DNA of 51,015 bases, taken from Flavobacterium sp. UBA6203. Lineage in GTDB: Bacteria > Bacteroidota > Bacteroidia > Flavobacteriales > Flavobacteriaceae. Positions 41,568 to 50,782 of the stretch are shown one piece after another. The notes below the pieces were generated by a model. It was given only the letters and a program-made list of their open reading frames with translations. It searched no databases and was not told where the DNA came from. The DNA lies in NCBI GenBank assembly GCA_002421645.1, contig DIST01000035.1, positions 1-51,015 of the forward strand, written 5' to 3'. The first letter of the stretch is position 1, and each line of letters starts with the position of its first letter. The translations under genes were made by a program, and so were the position numbers.

Positions 41568-42812
41568 ATGCAATACATTATAGACCGCTTTATAAGCTAC
41601 GTTACTATAGACACCGAATCTGATCCAAATTCAGACACTACTCCAAGCACAAAAAAACAATTAGACCTAGCCAATCTATTAGTAAAAGAACTAAAAGCAA
41701 TGGGGATGACCGATGTAACTATCGATAAAAATGGTTACGTTATGGCTACTTTAGAAAGTAATGTAAAACACGAAGTTCCTACTATAGGTTTTGTTTCTCA
41801 CTATGACACTACTCCTGATTTTACTGGAGCTAACGTGAAACCTCAAATTGTAAAAAATTATGATGGAGGTGATATCATATTAAATAAAAAACAAAATATC
41901 GTTTTATCACCAAGCTATTTCAAAGATTTACTTTTATATAAAGGACAAACTTTAATCACTACCGACGGAACTACATTACTTGGTGCCGATGATAAAGCGG
42001 GAATTACTGAAATTATGTCCGCAATGGAATACCTAATTCAACATCCTGAAATCAAACACGGTAAAATTCGTGTAGGTTTTACACCAGATGAAGAAATTGG
42101 TCGTGGTGCTCATAAATTTGATGTTGAAAAATTTGGTTGTGATTGGGCTTATACTATGGATGGAAGTCAAATAGGAGAATTAGAATACGAAAATTTCAAT
42201 GCGGCTGGAGCTAAAATTACATTCAAAGGAAAAAGCGTTCACCCTGGTTATGCTAAGGGAAAAATGATCAACTCAATGTTGTTAGCCAACCAATTCATTT
42301 CTAAATTACCAAAGAAGGAAATTCCTGAAAAAACTAAAGGTTACGAAGGATTCTTTCACGTAGTAGGAATTTCTGGAAGTATCGAAGAGACTGTGGTTGA
42401 ATTAATCATTCGTGACCATAGTGCTAAAAAATTCAAAGAAAGAAAAGAATTCATTCACGAATTAGCCAATAAATTCAATAAAAAATGGCAAAAACAATTT
42501 GGTGAAGAAATCGTAATTGCGGAAGTCAAAGACCAATACTACAACATGAAAGAAAAGGTAAAACCTGTTTTCCACATTGTTGAAATTGCCGAAAAAGCCA
42601 TGAAAGAATTAGGCATTAAACCAATCATAAAACCTATTCGAGGTGGAACTGATGGTTGTCAATTATCGTACAAAGGATTACCTTGTCCAAATATCTTTGC
42701 AGGCGGTCATAACTTCCACGGGAAATATGAATATGTTCCTGTTGAAAGTATGGTAAAAGCAACCGAAGTAATTGTGAAAATTGCTGAAATTACGGCTTTA
42801 ACTAAAAAATAA
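41568..42812 (+). CDS. pepT: Peptidase T (tripeptide aminopeptidase)
   Basis: A 414-residue M20-family zinc exopeptidase that releases the N-terminal residue of tripeptides in the cytoplasm. The metal site is visible: His in [11 protein letters not shown], bridging Asp in LLGADDKAG, catalytic and metal Glu in [14 protein letters not shown], a further Asp in AYTMDG and the C-terminal His in [12 protein letters not shown]. The substrate-binding segment IRGGTDG is also present. A terminator follows, and it overlaps the promoter region of the next gene. Confidence 0.95.
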   Translation: MQYIIDRFISYVTIDTESDPNSDTTPSTKKQLDLANLLVKELKAMGMTDVTIDKNGYVMATLESNVKHEVPTIGFVSHYDTTPDFTGANVKPQIVKNYDGGDIILNKKQNIVLSPSYFKDLLLYKGQTLITTDGTTLLGADDKAGITEIMSAMEYLIQHPEIKHGKIRVGFTPDEEIGRGAHKFDVEKFGCDWAYTMDGSQIGELEYENFNAAGAKITFKGKSVHPGYAKGKMINSMLLANQFISKLPKKEIPEKTKGYEGFFHVVGISGSIEETVVELIIRDHSAKKFKERKEFIHELANKFNKKWQKQFGEEIVIAEVKDQYYNMKEKVKPVFHIVEIAEKAMKELGIKPIIKPIRGGTDGCQLSYKGLPCPNIFAGGHNFHGKYEYVPVESMVKATEVIVKIAEITALTKK

Positions 42813-42840
42813 ATCTATTTCATAATAGATAACTATTATT

Positions 42841-42870
42841 AAGACAGGCTATTTACAGCTTGTCTTTTTT
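42841..42870 (+). terminator. Terminator of pepT
   Basis: AAGACAGGCT (42841-42850) pairs with AGCTTGTCTT (one G-T pair), followed by a T run. The same stretch contains the -33 TTG of the M28 peptidase promoter. Confidence 0.8.
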
Positions 42871-42890
42871 TGTATATTCGCAATTCTATT
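42860..42890 (+). promoter_or_regulatory. Promoter of the M28 peptidase gene (TTG-N20-TATATTCG)
   Basis: TTG at 42860-42862 and TATATTCG (seven of eight matches to TAnnTTTG) at 42883-42890 are 20 bases apart. Confidence 0.5.
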
Positions 42891-42915
42891 CTTATTCAAT
42901 AAAAATCAAAACAAT

Positions 42916-45156
42916 ATGTTTCAAAAAATAAACATTAAAAAGAATCTTTTATTAGTTGCGCTTGCTACAATTTCTACAATTACGTTAGCACAAGAAAAAC
43001 ATCTTAAAAACATCAAACAATTAACTTTTGGTGGTGATAATGCCGAAGCTTATTTTAGTCCAAAAGGAGATAAACTAACGCTTCAAGTTACCAATAAAGC
43101 CTTTGGAGTTTCGTGCGACCAAATCTTTATGTTGGATTTACAAGCACAAGAATTTAATGAAAAAAGTTTGCAATTAGTTTCAACTGGAAAAGGTAGAACT
43201 ACTTGTTCTTTCTATATGCCTGATGGAAAACACATCATTTATGCTTCCACTCATGCCGCAGATCATGCTTGCCCTGCTCCACCAAAACCTATTGATGGTA
43301 AATACCTTTGGGCAATTTATCCTGAATTTGACATTTACATGGCTGATTTAAAAGGAAATATTGTAAAACAATTCACTAATTCTCCAGGTTATGATGCAGA
43401 AGCTGTGGTTTCACCTGACGGAAAGAAAATTGCGTTCACTAGTATTAGAAGTGGTGATTTGGAAATCTATGTAATGGATATTGATGGTAGCAATTTAAAA
43501 CAAATCACTTCTGGATTAGGGTATGATGGTGGTTGCTTTTTTTCGCACGATAGTAAGAAAATTGTATTTCGTTCTTCTCGTCCAAAAACCCCTGAAGCAA
43601 TTAAAGAGTATAAAGATTTATTGGCACAAAATTTAGTGGCTCCATCTGAAATGGAAATCTACACTTGCAACATCGATGGTTCCGATTTAAAACAAATTAC
43701 GAATCTTGGAAAAGCCAATTGGGCTCCTTACTTCCACCCTTCTGATAAGAAAATTATTTTTTCATCAAATCATCATTCTACACGTGGTTACGATTTCCAA
43801 TTGTACATGATTGACACAAACGGTGAAAACTTACAACAAATTACTTGGGAAAGCGAATTTAATGCCTTTCCAATGTTTTCTCCTGATGGAAAAAAATTAG
43901 TATTCTCAAGTAACAGAATGCAAAGTAAACCTAGAGAAACCAATGTATTTATTGCGGATTGGGTTGAAGGTGATGCTGCCGAAATTGCACAACCAAAATC
44001 ACTAAAGAAACACATTAGTTATTTAGCTTCAGACGAATTACAAGGACGTTTAACAGGTTCAGAAGGCGAGAAAAAAGCAGCCGATTATATTGCAAAAGAA
44101 TTCAAAGCTTTAGGATTAAAACCTTATGCGAACAATAGTTATTTCCAAAAATTCAATTACAAAGTAAAATTAAATCCTCATGCTACAGATGGATCTGGAG
44201 ACAAAGCCAATCTTGGAACCAATGTAATTGCGTTTTTAGATAACAAAGCTTCTAAAACCATTATTATTGGAGCACATTATGACCATTTAGGTTTAAACGA
44301 ACACAACCATTCTACAAAACCTAATTCACATGGTGAAATTCATAACGGAGCCGATGATAATTCTTCTGGTGTAGCTGGAGTTTTGGAATTAGCTCGAATG
44401 TTATCAAAAAACAAAACCAAAGAAAATGCGAATTACATTTTTGCTTTATTTTCAGGTGAAGAAGATGGTTTAATTGGTTCAAAACACATGGCAGAAACTT
44501 TAAAATCATTATATCCTAATGTTATCACAATGATTAACATGGATATGATTGGAAGATTAAATGTAGATAAAGGGTTAACAGTTGGTGGCGTAGGGACTTC
44601 TCCTGAATTCACAAACATCGTAAACAAAAATAAACCAGCTGGCTTTAATGTTACTTTAGACCTTGCAGGACAAGGACCTTCTGACCACACTTCATTTTAT
44701 TTAAAAGATATTCCGGTGTTGTTTTTCTTTACAGGAACTCATAACGACTATCACAAACCAAGTGATGATGAAGACAAAATCAATTACTATGGTGTAAGAA
44801 ACATTACGGATTATGTGTTTAGAGTGTGCTCAGAAATTGAAAAATTAGAAAAAATTGAATTCACTAAAACAGCAATGAATACTGAAAAAGTAGTTCCAAA
44901 ATACAAAGTAACTTTAGGAATTATGCCTGATTATACTGATCATGGTGACGGTTTACACATTGATGGTGTTACGGATAATCGTCCGGCTCATGCTGCAGGA
45001 ATTTTAGCGGGAGATATTCTAGTAAAAATTGGAGATTGTGAAATAAAAGAAGTATACGGTTATATGGATTGCTTATCCAAATTAAGTGTTGGTGATGAAA
45101 AGGACGTTACCATAATGAGAAACGGCAAACCAATTACTGTAAAAGTAAAATTCTAA
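42916..45156 (+). CDS. Exported M28 aminopeptidase with PD40 propeller and PDZ domain
   Basis: A 746-residue exported protein with three parts. The signal peptide ends STITLAQ. Residues about 35-340 hold TolB-like PD40 beta-propeller repeats (for example SPDGKKIAFTSIRSGDLEIYVMDIDGSN and SPDGKKLVFSSN). Residues about 370-640 form an M28 zinc peptidase: GAHYDHLG, GADDNSSGV (bridging Asp), SGEEDGLIGS (catalytic Glu-Glu), NMDMIGR and THNDYHKPSDD. The C-terminus is a PDZ domain (AAGILAGDILVKIGD). It probably degrades peptides in the periplasm or on the surface, with the propeller and PDZ restricting access. A terminator follows. Confidence 0.92.
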   Translation: MFQKINIKKNLLLVALATISTITLAQEKHLKNIKQLTFGGDNAEAYFSPKGDKLTLQVTNKAFGVSCDQIFMLDLQAQEFNEKSLQLVSTGKGRTTCSFYMPDGKHIIYASTHAADHACPAPPKPIDGKYLWAIYPEFDIYMADLKGNIVKQFTNSPGYDAEAVVSPDGKKIAFTSIRSGDLEIYVMDIDGSNLKQITSGLGYDGGCFFSHDSKKIVFRSSRPKTPEAIKEYKDLLAQNLVAPSEMEIYTCNIDGSDLKQITNLGKANWAPYFHPSDKKIIFSSNHHSTRGYDFQLYMIDTNGENLQQITWESEFNAFPMFSPDGKKLVFSSNRMQSKPRETNVFIADWVEGDAAEIAQPKSLKKHISYLASDELQGRLTGSEGEKKAADYIAKEFKALGLKPYANNSYFQKFNYKVKLNPHATDGSGDKANLGTNVIAFLDNKASKTIIIGAHYDHLGLNEHNHSTKPNSHGEIHNGADDNSSGVAGVLELARMLSKNKTKENANYIFALFSGEEDGLIGSKHMAETLKSLYPNVITMINMDMIGRLNVDKGLTVGGVGTSPEFTNIVNKNKPAGFNVTLDLAGQGPSDHTSFYLKDIPVLFFFTGTHNDYHKPSDDEDKINYYGVRNITDYVFRVCSEIEKLEKIEFTKTAMNTEKVVPKYKVTLGIMPDYTDHGDGLHIDGVTDNRPAHAAGILAGDILVKIGDCEIKEVYGYMDCLSKLSVGDEKDVTIMRNGKPITVKVKF

Positions 45157-45165
45157 AATCAAATT

Positions 45166-45190
45166 AAAGAGGACTTTGTTCCTCTTTTTT
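45166..45190 (+). terminator. Terminator of the M28 peptidase gene
   Basis: AAAGAGGA (45166-45173) pairs with TCCTCTTT (45180-45187) and runs into T. Confidence 0.85.
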
Positions 45191-45203
45191 TATGAAGATT
45201 ATT

Positions 45204-45211
45204 TACATTTG
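45204..45211 (+). promoter_or_regulatory. -7 box TACATTTG of the YdeI-like gene
   Basis: TACATTTG lies 22 bases before the TTG start codon at 45234 and supports the use of that start. Confidence 0.5.
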
Positions 45212-45233
45212 ATAAACACAAAAGCATACTATT

Positions 45234-45812
45234 TTGGAAAAAGAAAACAAATGGAATAAAACCAACCAATGGGAAAACGAATTAGAGCAATTACACGCTA
45301 TCATTCGGAAAACACCTTTAATTGAAACTACAAAATGGGGTGGTCCTGTTTATACCTATAAAAACAAAAATGTAGTAGGAATTGGAGGTTTTAAATCCTA
45401 TTTTGGAATTTGGTTTTACAATGGTGTTTTTTTGAAAGATGAGAAAAAACTGCTCATCAATGCGAATGAAGAAAACACAAAATCACTTCGCCAAATGCGA
45501 TTCAATTCGGTTAACGAAATTGACGAGAAGCTAATTTTAGCCTATATTAAAGAAGCCATAGAGATTGAAGAAAAAGGATTAGCAATTCCAAAAGAAAAAA
45601 AGGAAACAATAATCCCTGAATTACTACAAAACGAATTGGATAAAAATTCAGAACTTTTAAACAAATTCAATGCATTTGCTCCATATAAACAAAGAGAATT
45701 TATCGAACACATAACTTCTGCTAAACAAGAAAAAACACAAATTACTCGTTTGGAAAAAATCATTCCAATAATTTTAGAAGGACGAGGGTTAAACGACAAA
45801 TACAGAGCATAA
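45234..45812 (+). CDS. YdeI/OmpD-associated-family protein (DUF1801-like)
   Basis: A 192-residue cytoplasmic protein. The N-terminal half has KTPLIETTKWGGPVYTYKNKNVVGIGGFKSYFGIWFYNG, a DUF1801 (YdhG-like) fold signature. The C-terminal half has FNAFAPYKQREFIEHITSAKQEKTQITRLEKI, the bacteriocin-protection/YdeI-associated motif. The start codon is TTG at 45234; no ATG is found before residue 80, and the -7 box fits. Family function is unclear. It ends at a bidirectional terminator shared with yajC. Confidence 0.8.
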   Translation: MEKENKWNKTNQWENELEQLHAIIRKTPLIETTKWGGPVYTYKNKNVVGIGGFKSYFGIWFYNGVFLKDEKKLLINANEENTKSLRQMRFNSVNEIDEKLILAYIKEAIEIEEKGLAIPKEKKETIIPELLQNELDKNSELLNKFNAFAPYKQREFIEHITSAKQEKTQITRLEKIIPIILEGRGLNDKYRA

Positions 45813-45849
45813 AAAAAGCCGAATTTCAATATAGAATTTCGGCTTTTTT
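45812..45849. terminator. Bidirectional terminator between the YdeI-like gene and yajC
   Basis: AAAAAAGCCGAA (45812-45823) pairs with TTCGGCTTTTTT (45838-45849); the inner bases pair further with one mismatch. Confidence 0.92.
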
Positions 45850-45864
45850 ATTATTTAAAAAATC

Positions 45865-46134
45865 TTATTTTGCAGCTAATTTAGCACTCATTTCCATTGA
45901 AATAGCAGATTTTTCCATTTTGATTTTCCCAGCCATAGTTTCTACTACGATTGTATCTTCATTCATTTCTGCAATTTTTCCATGGATTCCAGCTTTAGTG
46001 ATAATTCTATCCCCTACTTTTAATCCGCTTTCAAATGCTTTTTCTTTTTTGGCTCTTTGTTGTTGTGGTCTTATTAATAAGAAATAAAACACGGCAATCA
46101 TTAATACTAATTGTATTGCTAAACTTGAATTCAT
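45865..46134 (-). CDS. yajC: Preprotein translocase subunit YajC
   Basis: An 89-residue single-helix inner membrane protein associated with SecDF. The N-terminal helix (about residues 5-20, IQLVLMIAVFYFLLIRPQQQRAK, with the hallmark RPQQ) and the following GLKVGDRIITKAGIHGKIAEM segment are diagnostic. It is the last gene of the nusB-DUF1573-yajC transcript, 19 bases after the DUF1573 gene. Confidence 0.94.
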   Translation of the reverse strand: MNSSLAIQLVLMIAVFYFLLIRPQQQRAKKEKAFESGLKVGDRIITKAGIHGKIAEMNEDTIVVETMAGKIKMEKSAISMEMSAKLAAK

Positions 46135-46153
46135 ATACTAATTATTAAAGCTA

Positions 46154-46612
46154 CTATTTAGCAGCTGGTTTTACATTTGCTTTAATTTTGAACGTTTCAT
46201 GACCATTCTCAGTATTAGTCGTTAACGTTACTGTTTTTTCTTGCTCTCCTGGTTTATTTTTAGAGTCAAAAGATACTTTTATTGGTGCAGAATCTCCAGG
46301 TTTAATTGGATCTTTTGGTGGTTGAGGAACAGTACAACCACAACTTCCTTTTGCATCTGAAATAATTAAATCAGATTCCCCAACATTTTTAACGGTAAAT
46401 TCTGTTTCCACTACATCACCTTCTGTAATGGTACCAAAATCATGAATTTCTTTATCTAATTCTATTATTGGTAATTTTCCAACTAATACTTTTTCTGCCT
46501 CAATAGTTTTCATATCGGCATCTGTAATTTTATCGGCTACACTTTCTTGTTTGCAAGAAACAGCTAAAAAAACAAATGAAACAGCTAATAAACTAAGTGA
46601 TTTTCTAATCAT
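46154..46612 (-). CDS. DUF1573 lipoprotein
   Basis: A 152-residue lipoprotein with lipobox LAVSC near residue 20. The mature part is one DUF1573 Ig-like domain: HDFGTITEGDVVETEFTVKNVGESDLII, ISDAKGSCGCTVPQPP with the family's CGC motif, and PIKVSFDSKNKPGEQEKTVTL. The domain is common in Bacteroidota periplasmic or surface proteins with no defined role. It sits between nusB (11-base gap) and yajC (19-base gap) in one operon. Confidence 0.9.
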   Translation of the reverse strand: MIRKSLSLLAVSFVFLAVSCKQESVADKITDADMKTIEAEKVLVGKLPIIELDKEIHDFGTITEGDVVETEFTVKNVGESDLIISDAKGSCGCTVPQPPKDPIKPGDSAPIKVSFDSKNKPGEQEKTVTLTTNTENGHETFKIKANVKPAAK

Positions 46613-46623
46613 ATCATTAAAAT

Positions 46624-47565
46624 TTATAATAAACCTCTACCTGATTTTTTTAATTTTCCGTCTTGAGTAAATTCTTTTACCAAGTTATCTAAAATTCCGT
46701 TGATAAAAATACTACTTTTTGGCGTAGAATACTCTTTTGCAATTTCTAAATATTCGTTAATTGTAACTTTTGTTGGAATAGATGGAAATTTCAATAACTC
46801 ACAAATTGCCATTTTTAAGATAATGGTATCAATTTCAGCAATACGTTCTACATCCCAATTAGGCGTTTTATCAATGTATTCTTTTGATAATTCCAATTCA
46901 TTCAAAACTGTTTTTCTGAATAAATTTTTAACAAATTCCTTATCATCTTCGTCTTTGTAAACTTTTGGAATTACTAAAGCATCATGTTCGCCTTTTAATT
47001 GCTTGATTTGTTTTACAATCAAAGTATTAATAGCTGGCAAATCATCTAACCATGTTAATTTATTATCCTCTAAATAATCGTATAAACGATCGCTTGGAGC
47101 AATAACTTCAGTATATAAATCAACGATGAATTTTTTATCATCTTCAAAATCACCAACAGGTTTTTGCATGTAATTTTGATATAACTCACTTTCTTTAATC
47201 GTATCAATTAAACCTAAAATGATGTCATCATTTAATTTCCAGTTATTGATGTTATGATCATCTATAGCAGTTTCCAACGCTTCCGATTCGGTTAGTAAAA
47301 CCAAAACTTTATTGTTGATAAATTTTAAATTGGGATTGCGCTCTTCTTTAGTAGCTAAATGTTTTTTAGAAGCCAAATCGATGTATTCTTCTTCTTTCTT
47401 TTTGATTTCAATTAAGGCTGAAAGCAATAAAAGATACAAGTTTTGGGTGTTTTCGATACTTTGAAGTAGAAACTTTTCTTCTTTATCCAAATTATCAGAT
47501 TGGTGTTGGTGCATCGCATAAATACTTTGCATCACTTTTACTCGGATATGTCTTCTGTTTAACAT
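46624..47565 (-). CDS. nusB: Transcription antitermination factor NusB
   Basis: A 313-residue long form of NusB, as is usual in Bacteroidota, where an N-terminal helical extension precedes the core. The protein starts MLNRRHIRVKVMQSIYAMHQH, an RNA-binding arginine-rich first helix. The C-terminal core includes NWDVERIAEIDTIILKMAICELL, IPTKVTINEYLEIAKEYSTPKSSIFINGILD and a closing basic tail. It acts with NusE on boxA RNA in rRNA transcription. It is the first gene of the nusB-DUF1573-yajC transcript, with a -7 box and a hairpin in the leader. Confidence 0.93.
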   Translation of the reverse strand: MLNRRHIRVKVMQSIYAMHQHQSDNLDKEEKFLLQSIENTQNLYLLLLSALIEIKKKEEEYIDLASKKHLATKEERNPNLKFINNKVLVLLTESEALETAIDDHNINNWKLNDDIILGLIDTIKESELYQNYMQKPVGDFEDDKKFIVDLYTEVIAPSDRLYDYLEDNKLTWLDDLPAINTLIVKQIKQLKGEHDALVIPKVYKDEDDKEFVKNLFRKTVLNELELSKEYIDKTPNWDVERIAEIDTIILKMAICELLKFPSIPTKVTINEYLEIAKEYSTPKSSIFINGILDNLVKEFTQDGKLKKSGRGLL

Positions 47566-47592
47566 ACTAATTAAGAACTTTATAAAATTAAG

Positions 47593-47620
47593 AGAGCGAA
47601 AAAGTTGCCTCTTTCGCTCT
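47593..47620. promoter_or_regulatory. Hairpin at the 5' end of the nusB transcript / downstream of leuDH
   Basis: AGAGCGAAA (47593-47601) pairs with TTTCGCTCT (47612-47620). Read on the minus strand it lies 29-56 bases past the leucine dehydrogenase stop codon, followed by an AT-rich stretch, so it may terminate that gene. It also lies at the start of the nusB transcript predicted from the -7 box at 47622-47629, so it could form a 5' stem-loop. Confidence 0.5.
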
Positions 47621-47621
47621 G

Positions 47622-47629
47622 CAAAAATA
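47622..47629 (-). promoter_or_regulatory. -7 box TATTTTTG of the nusB operon
   Basis: Minus-strand TATTTTTG matches TAnnTTTG, giving a leader of about 50 nt before the nusB ATG at 47565. Confidence 0.5.
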
Positions 47630-47648
47630 CAATTTTATTTAAAACGAA

Positions 47649-48752
47649 TTACTTCTTTAATTCATTTTTTGCATCATCAATACGTTTTTGCGCCACTGAA
47701 AAAGCCGCTTGATGCGTAGTAATGTTGTTATCATCAGCAAATTTGAAAATCTCTAATGCTGTATTATAGATGTTTTCTGTTTTCTCCATAACCTGAGCAT
47801 TTGTCCATTTTACTAATTCAGAATACACGTTGATAACACCACCCGCATTGATTAAGAAATCAGGTGCGTATAAAATACCTTTTTCTTTTAAGATTTTTCC
47901 GTGAACTGCTTCGTTAGCTAATTGGTTATTAGCCGCTCCAGCAATGATAGAAGCTTTGATATTGTTTATAGTAGCATCATTAATAGTAGCTCCTAAAGCA
48001 CAAGGTGCATAAATATCTACATCAGCACTGTATAAATCAGCACCTGTAAAAATTTTAGCTCCGTACTTCGCTCCTACTTGGTGTACTCTATCTTCGTTGA
48101 TATCTGTAATCGTAACGATTGCACCACTTTCTGTTAAGTGTTGTACTAATGACTCTCCTACGTGACCAATTCCTTGTACCAAAACACTTTTCCCTTCTAA
48201 ATTATCAGAACCGAATTTATATTTAGCTGCTGCTTTCATTCCCATGAAAACTCCGTAAGCTGTAACAGGAGAAGGGTTTCCAGAACCACCTCTTTCTACT
48301 GAAATACCGGCAACATGTTTTGTAACTTCGTTAACTGTATCCATGTCTTTAGTTTCCATTCCTACATCTTCTGCAGTAATGTATTTTCCTGATAATGAAT
48401 CTACAAATTGTCCAAAACGACGCATTAATTCAGGTGTTTTTTGAGTTTTAGCGTCACCAATAATAACCGCTTTTCCTCCACCTAAATTTAATCCTGAAAT
48501 TGAGTTTTTGAAAGTCATTCCTCGAGACAAACGCAAAACATCATTTAACGCTTCCCATTCGTTTGTATAATTCCACATTCTAGTTCCTCCTAATGCAGGT
48601 CCTAAAACTGTGTTATGAATTCCAATAATTGCTTTTAATCCTGTATCTTTGTCGTGACAAAATACAACTTGCTCATGACCATCAAAAGATACTTGACCAA
48701 AAACAGGGTCTACTTTTTGAAGCTCATTGGCTTTTAATAATTCTGCTGTCAT
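47649..48752 (-). CDS. Leucine dehydrogenase (Glu/Leu/Phe/Val dehydrogenase family)
   Basis: A 367-residue NAD-dependent amino-acid dehydrogenase that reversibly deaminates branched-chain amino acids. The N-terminal domain has GLKAIIGIHNTVLGPALGGTRMWNY, GMTFKNSISGLNLGGGKAVI (catalytic Lys in GGGKAVI) and AEDVGMETKDMD. The Rossmann domain has VLVQGIGHVGESLVQ, followed by ITDIN and the PCALGATIN segment. Preference for leucine rather than phenylalanine or valine is by overall likeness, not proof. The ATG at 48752 is chosen because the promoter TTG-N20-TAATATTG lies at 48793-48823 upstream; a TTG 10 codons earlier is less likely. Confidence 0.9.
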   Translation of the reverse strand: MTAELLKANELQKVDPVFGQVSFDGHEQVVFCHDKDTGLKAIIGIHNTVLGPALGGTRMWNYTNEWEALNDVLRLSRGMTFKNSISGLNLGGGKAVIIGDAKTQKTPELMRRFGQFVDSLSGKYITAEDVGMETKDMDTVNEVTKHVAGISVERGGSGNPSPVTAYGVFMGMKAAAKYKFGSDNLEGKSVLVQGIGHVGESLVQHLTESGAIVTITDINEDRVHQVGAKYGAKIFTGADLYSADVDIYAPCALGATINDATINNIKASIIAGAANNQLANEAVHGKILKEKGILYAPDFLINAGGVINVYSELVKWTNAQVMEKTENIYNTALEIFKFADDNNITTHQAAFSVAQKRIDDAKNELKK

Positions 48753-48792
48753 GCGATTTGAGTTATGTTGAAAATTATTCAATATTTAGTTA

Positions 48793-48823
48793 CAATATTA
48801 CGAATAATTTTAAAATGATTCAA
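48793..48823 (-). promoter_or_regulatory. Promoter of leucine dehydrogenase (TTG-N20-TAATATTG)
   Basis: On the minus strand TTG (48821-48823) is 20 bases from TAATATTG (48793-48800), seven of eight matches to TAnnTTTG. The leader is about 35-40 nt to the ATG at 48752. Confidence 0.55.
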
Positions 48824-48945
48824 AAAATTATATTTATTTTAATAATTTAGCAATGAAAAGCGAAAAAATTCGATAATCGTTCATTATCAATTGATTATCT
48901 TTTTAATGAATTTGATACAGAAATGGTATCACACTAAAGAATACT

Positions 48946-50712
48946 ATGAAAGAATTACAATATTTAAACAAATACTTTGTCAAATACAAATATCGCTTCC
49001 TACTTGGAATAGTTATTACTATTGTAGCACAAATCTTCTCTTTATTTACTCCAGAATTAATTGGAAACTCCATAAAAGTGATAGAAGATTATGTAAAAAG
49101 TCCAGATGGCGACTTACTTAGCTTTCAAAAATCATTATTTCACAACATTTTGCTGATTTTAGGAACCACAATTATCGCCGGATTTTTCACCTTCTTAATG
49201 CGTCAAACTTTGATTGTAATGTCGCGCCATGTGGAATTTGATTTGAAAAACGAAATATTCAATCATTACCAAACCTTATCACAAAGTTTCTACAAACGCA
49301 ATCGCACCGGAGATTTAATGAATCGCATTAGCGAAGACGTTGGAAAAGTGAGAATGTATGTAGGTCCAGCCGTAATGTATTCGTTAAATACCTTAATGCG
49401 TTTTACAATTGTGGTGATTTATATGTACAACATTTCACCAAAACTAACTTTGTATTCGTTATTACCATTACCGCTTTTATCATATAGTATTTTCAAAATT
49501 AGTTCGATGATTCATAAACGTAGTGGCGAATTTCAAAAGAATTTATCAACGCTTTCTTCGTTTACACAAGAAATTTTCTCTGGAATCCGTGTAATTAAAG
49601 CCTATGCCATTGAAGGTAAAAAACAAAAAGAATTTACTGATTTAAGCAATGAGAGTAGAACAAAAGCAATGGATTTAGCGAGAGTAAATTCGCTTTTTGG
49701 TCCGTTAATGATTTTGCTTATTGGATTGAGCAACTTGGTAGTAGTTTATGTTGGAGGTTCAATGTACATCAATAACGATCCTGAAATTGCAAGTATTGGA
49801 GTTATTGCCCAATTCATATTATATATAAACATGTTAACTTGGCCGGTGGCTTCTTTGGGTTGGGTTTCATCCTTAGTTCAAGAAGCAGAAGCTTCGCAAA
49901 AACGTATTAATGAATTCCTAAAAGAGGAACCCGAAATTAAAAATACGGTTAGCAGTCATACTTCAATTGAAGGCGCAATTAAATTTGATAAGGTTTCATT
50001 CGAATACGAAGACACTAAAATTAAAGCTTTAGACCAAATTTCGTTTGAAGTTAAAAAAGGAAAAACGTTAGCGATTCTAGGAAAAACAGGTTCTGGAAAA
50101 TCGACTCTTTTAACCTTAATTAGTCGTTTGTATGATACGACTTCAGGAACGGTTTCAATTGACAATAAAGACATCAAAGAATTAAATTTATTTGATTTAC
50201 GCAATCAAATTAGTGTAGTTCCGCAAGATGCTTTCTTGTTTTCGGATAGTATTAAAAATAACATCAAATTTGGGAATGAAAATGCTACTGATGAAGAAGT
50301 TATGGAAGCCGCTAAAAAAGCCGTCGTTCATGATAATATTATGAATTTCAATCAACAATATGAAACGATTTTGGGTGAACGAGGCATTACATTATCGGGT
50401 GGACAAAAGCAACGTGTTTCTATTGCAAGAGCTTTAATCAAGAACGCTCCTGTACTTCTTTTAGATGATTGTCTAAGCGCTGTTGACACTGAAACCGAAG
50501 AAACTATTTTGAACAACTTGTTAGACTATTGCAAAGACAAAACAACTATAATTGTGAGTCACCGAGTTTCTTCTGCCAAAAATGCGGATTGGATTATCAT
50601 TTTAGACAAAGGTAAAATTATAGAGCAAGGCACTCATTCTCAACTATTAGACCTTAATGGTTACTACAAAGAGTTATACTTAAAACAACTTTCGGAAAAA
50701 GAAATTGAATAA
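48946..50712 (+). CDS. ABC transporter, fused permease and ATPase (MsbA/MDR type)
   Basis: A 588-residue half-transporter that works as a dimer to export a lipid, peptide or drug. The type-1 exporter membrane domain spans about residues 15-320 with six helices and the HVEFDLKNEIFNHYQTLSQSFYKRNRTGDLMNRISEDV coupling segment. The nucleotide-binding domain has Walker A GKTGSGKST (about residue 378), Q-loop VVPQDAFLF, signature LSGGQKQR, Walker B VLLLDDCLS and H-loop VSHR. Walker B ends in Asp-Asp (VLLLDD) where many exporters have Asp-Glu, so the catalytic Glu is replaced by Asp. The promoter is unclear; an imperfect -7 (TGAATTTG, 48907-48914) is near. Confidence 0.93.
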   Translation: MKELQYLNKYFVKYKYRFLLGIVITIVAQIFSLFTPELIGNSIKVIEDYVKSPDGDLLSFQKSLFHNILLILGTTIIAGFFTFLMRQTLIVMSRHVEFDLKNEIFNHYQTLSQSFYKRNRTGDLMNRISEDVGKVRMYVGPAVMYSLNTLMRFTIVVIYMYNISPKLTLYSLLPLPLLSYSIFKISSMIHKRSGEFQKNLSTLSSFTQEIFSGIRVIKAYAIEGKKQKEFTDLSNESRTKAMDLARVNSLFGPLMILLIGLSNLVVVYVGGSMYINNDPEIASIGVIAQFILYINMLTWPVASLGWVSSLVQEAEASQKRINEFLKEEPEIKNTVSSHTSIEGAIKFDKVSFEYEDTKIKALDQISFEVKKGKTLAILGKTGSGKSTLLTLISRLYDTTSGTVSIDNKDIKELNLFDLRNQISVVPQDAFLFSDSIKNNIKFGNENATDEEVMEAAKKAVVHDNIMNFNQQYETILGERGITLSGGQKQRVSIARALIKNAPVLLLDDCLSAVDTETEETILNNLLDYCKDKTTIIVSHRVSSAKNADWIIILDKGKIIEQGTHSQLLDLNGYYKELYLKQLSEKEIE

Positions 50713-50782
50713 ACTTTTGTTTAATCCGATTTTTTTTTAGATTTTTGAGACGCTATAACACTAATTAATTGACAGTAGGATT

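Noticed and set aside
45542..45829. Minus-strand open frame opposite the YdeI-like gene
   Set aside because: Antisense frame of a well-supported gene, with no promoter and a composition typical of shadow frames.
48914..48930. GATAC...GTATC inverted repeat upstream of the ABC exporter as an operator
   Set aside because: Five-base arms seven bases apart are expected by chance in AT-rich DNA; no second copy seen.
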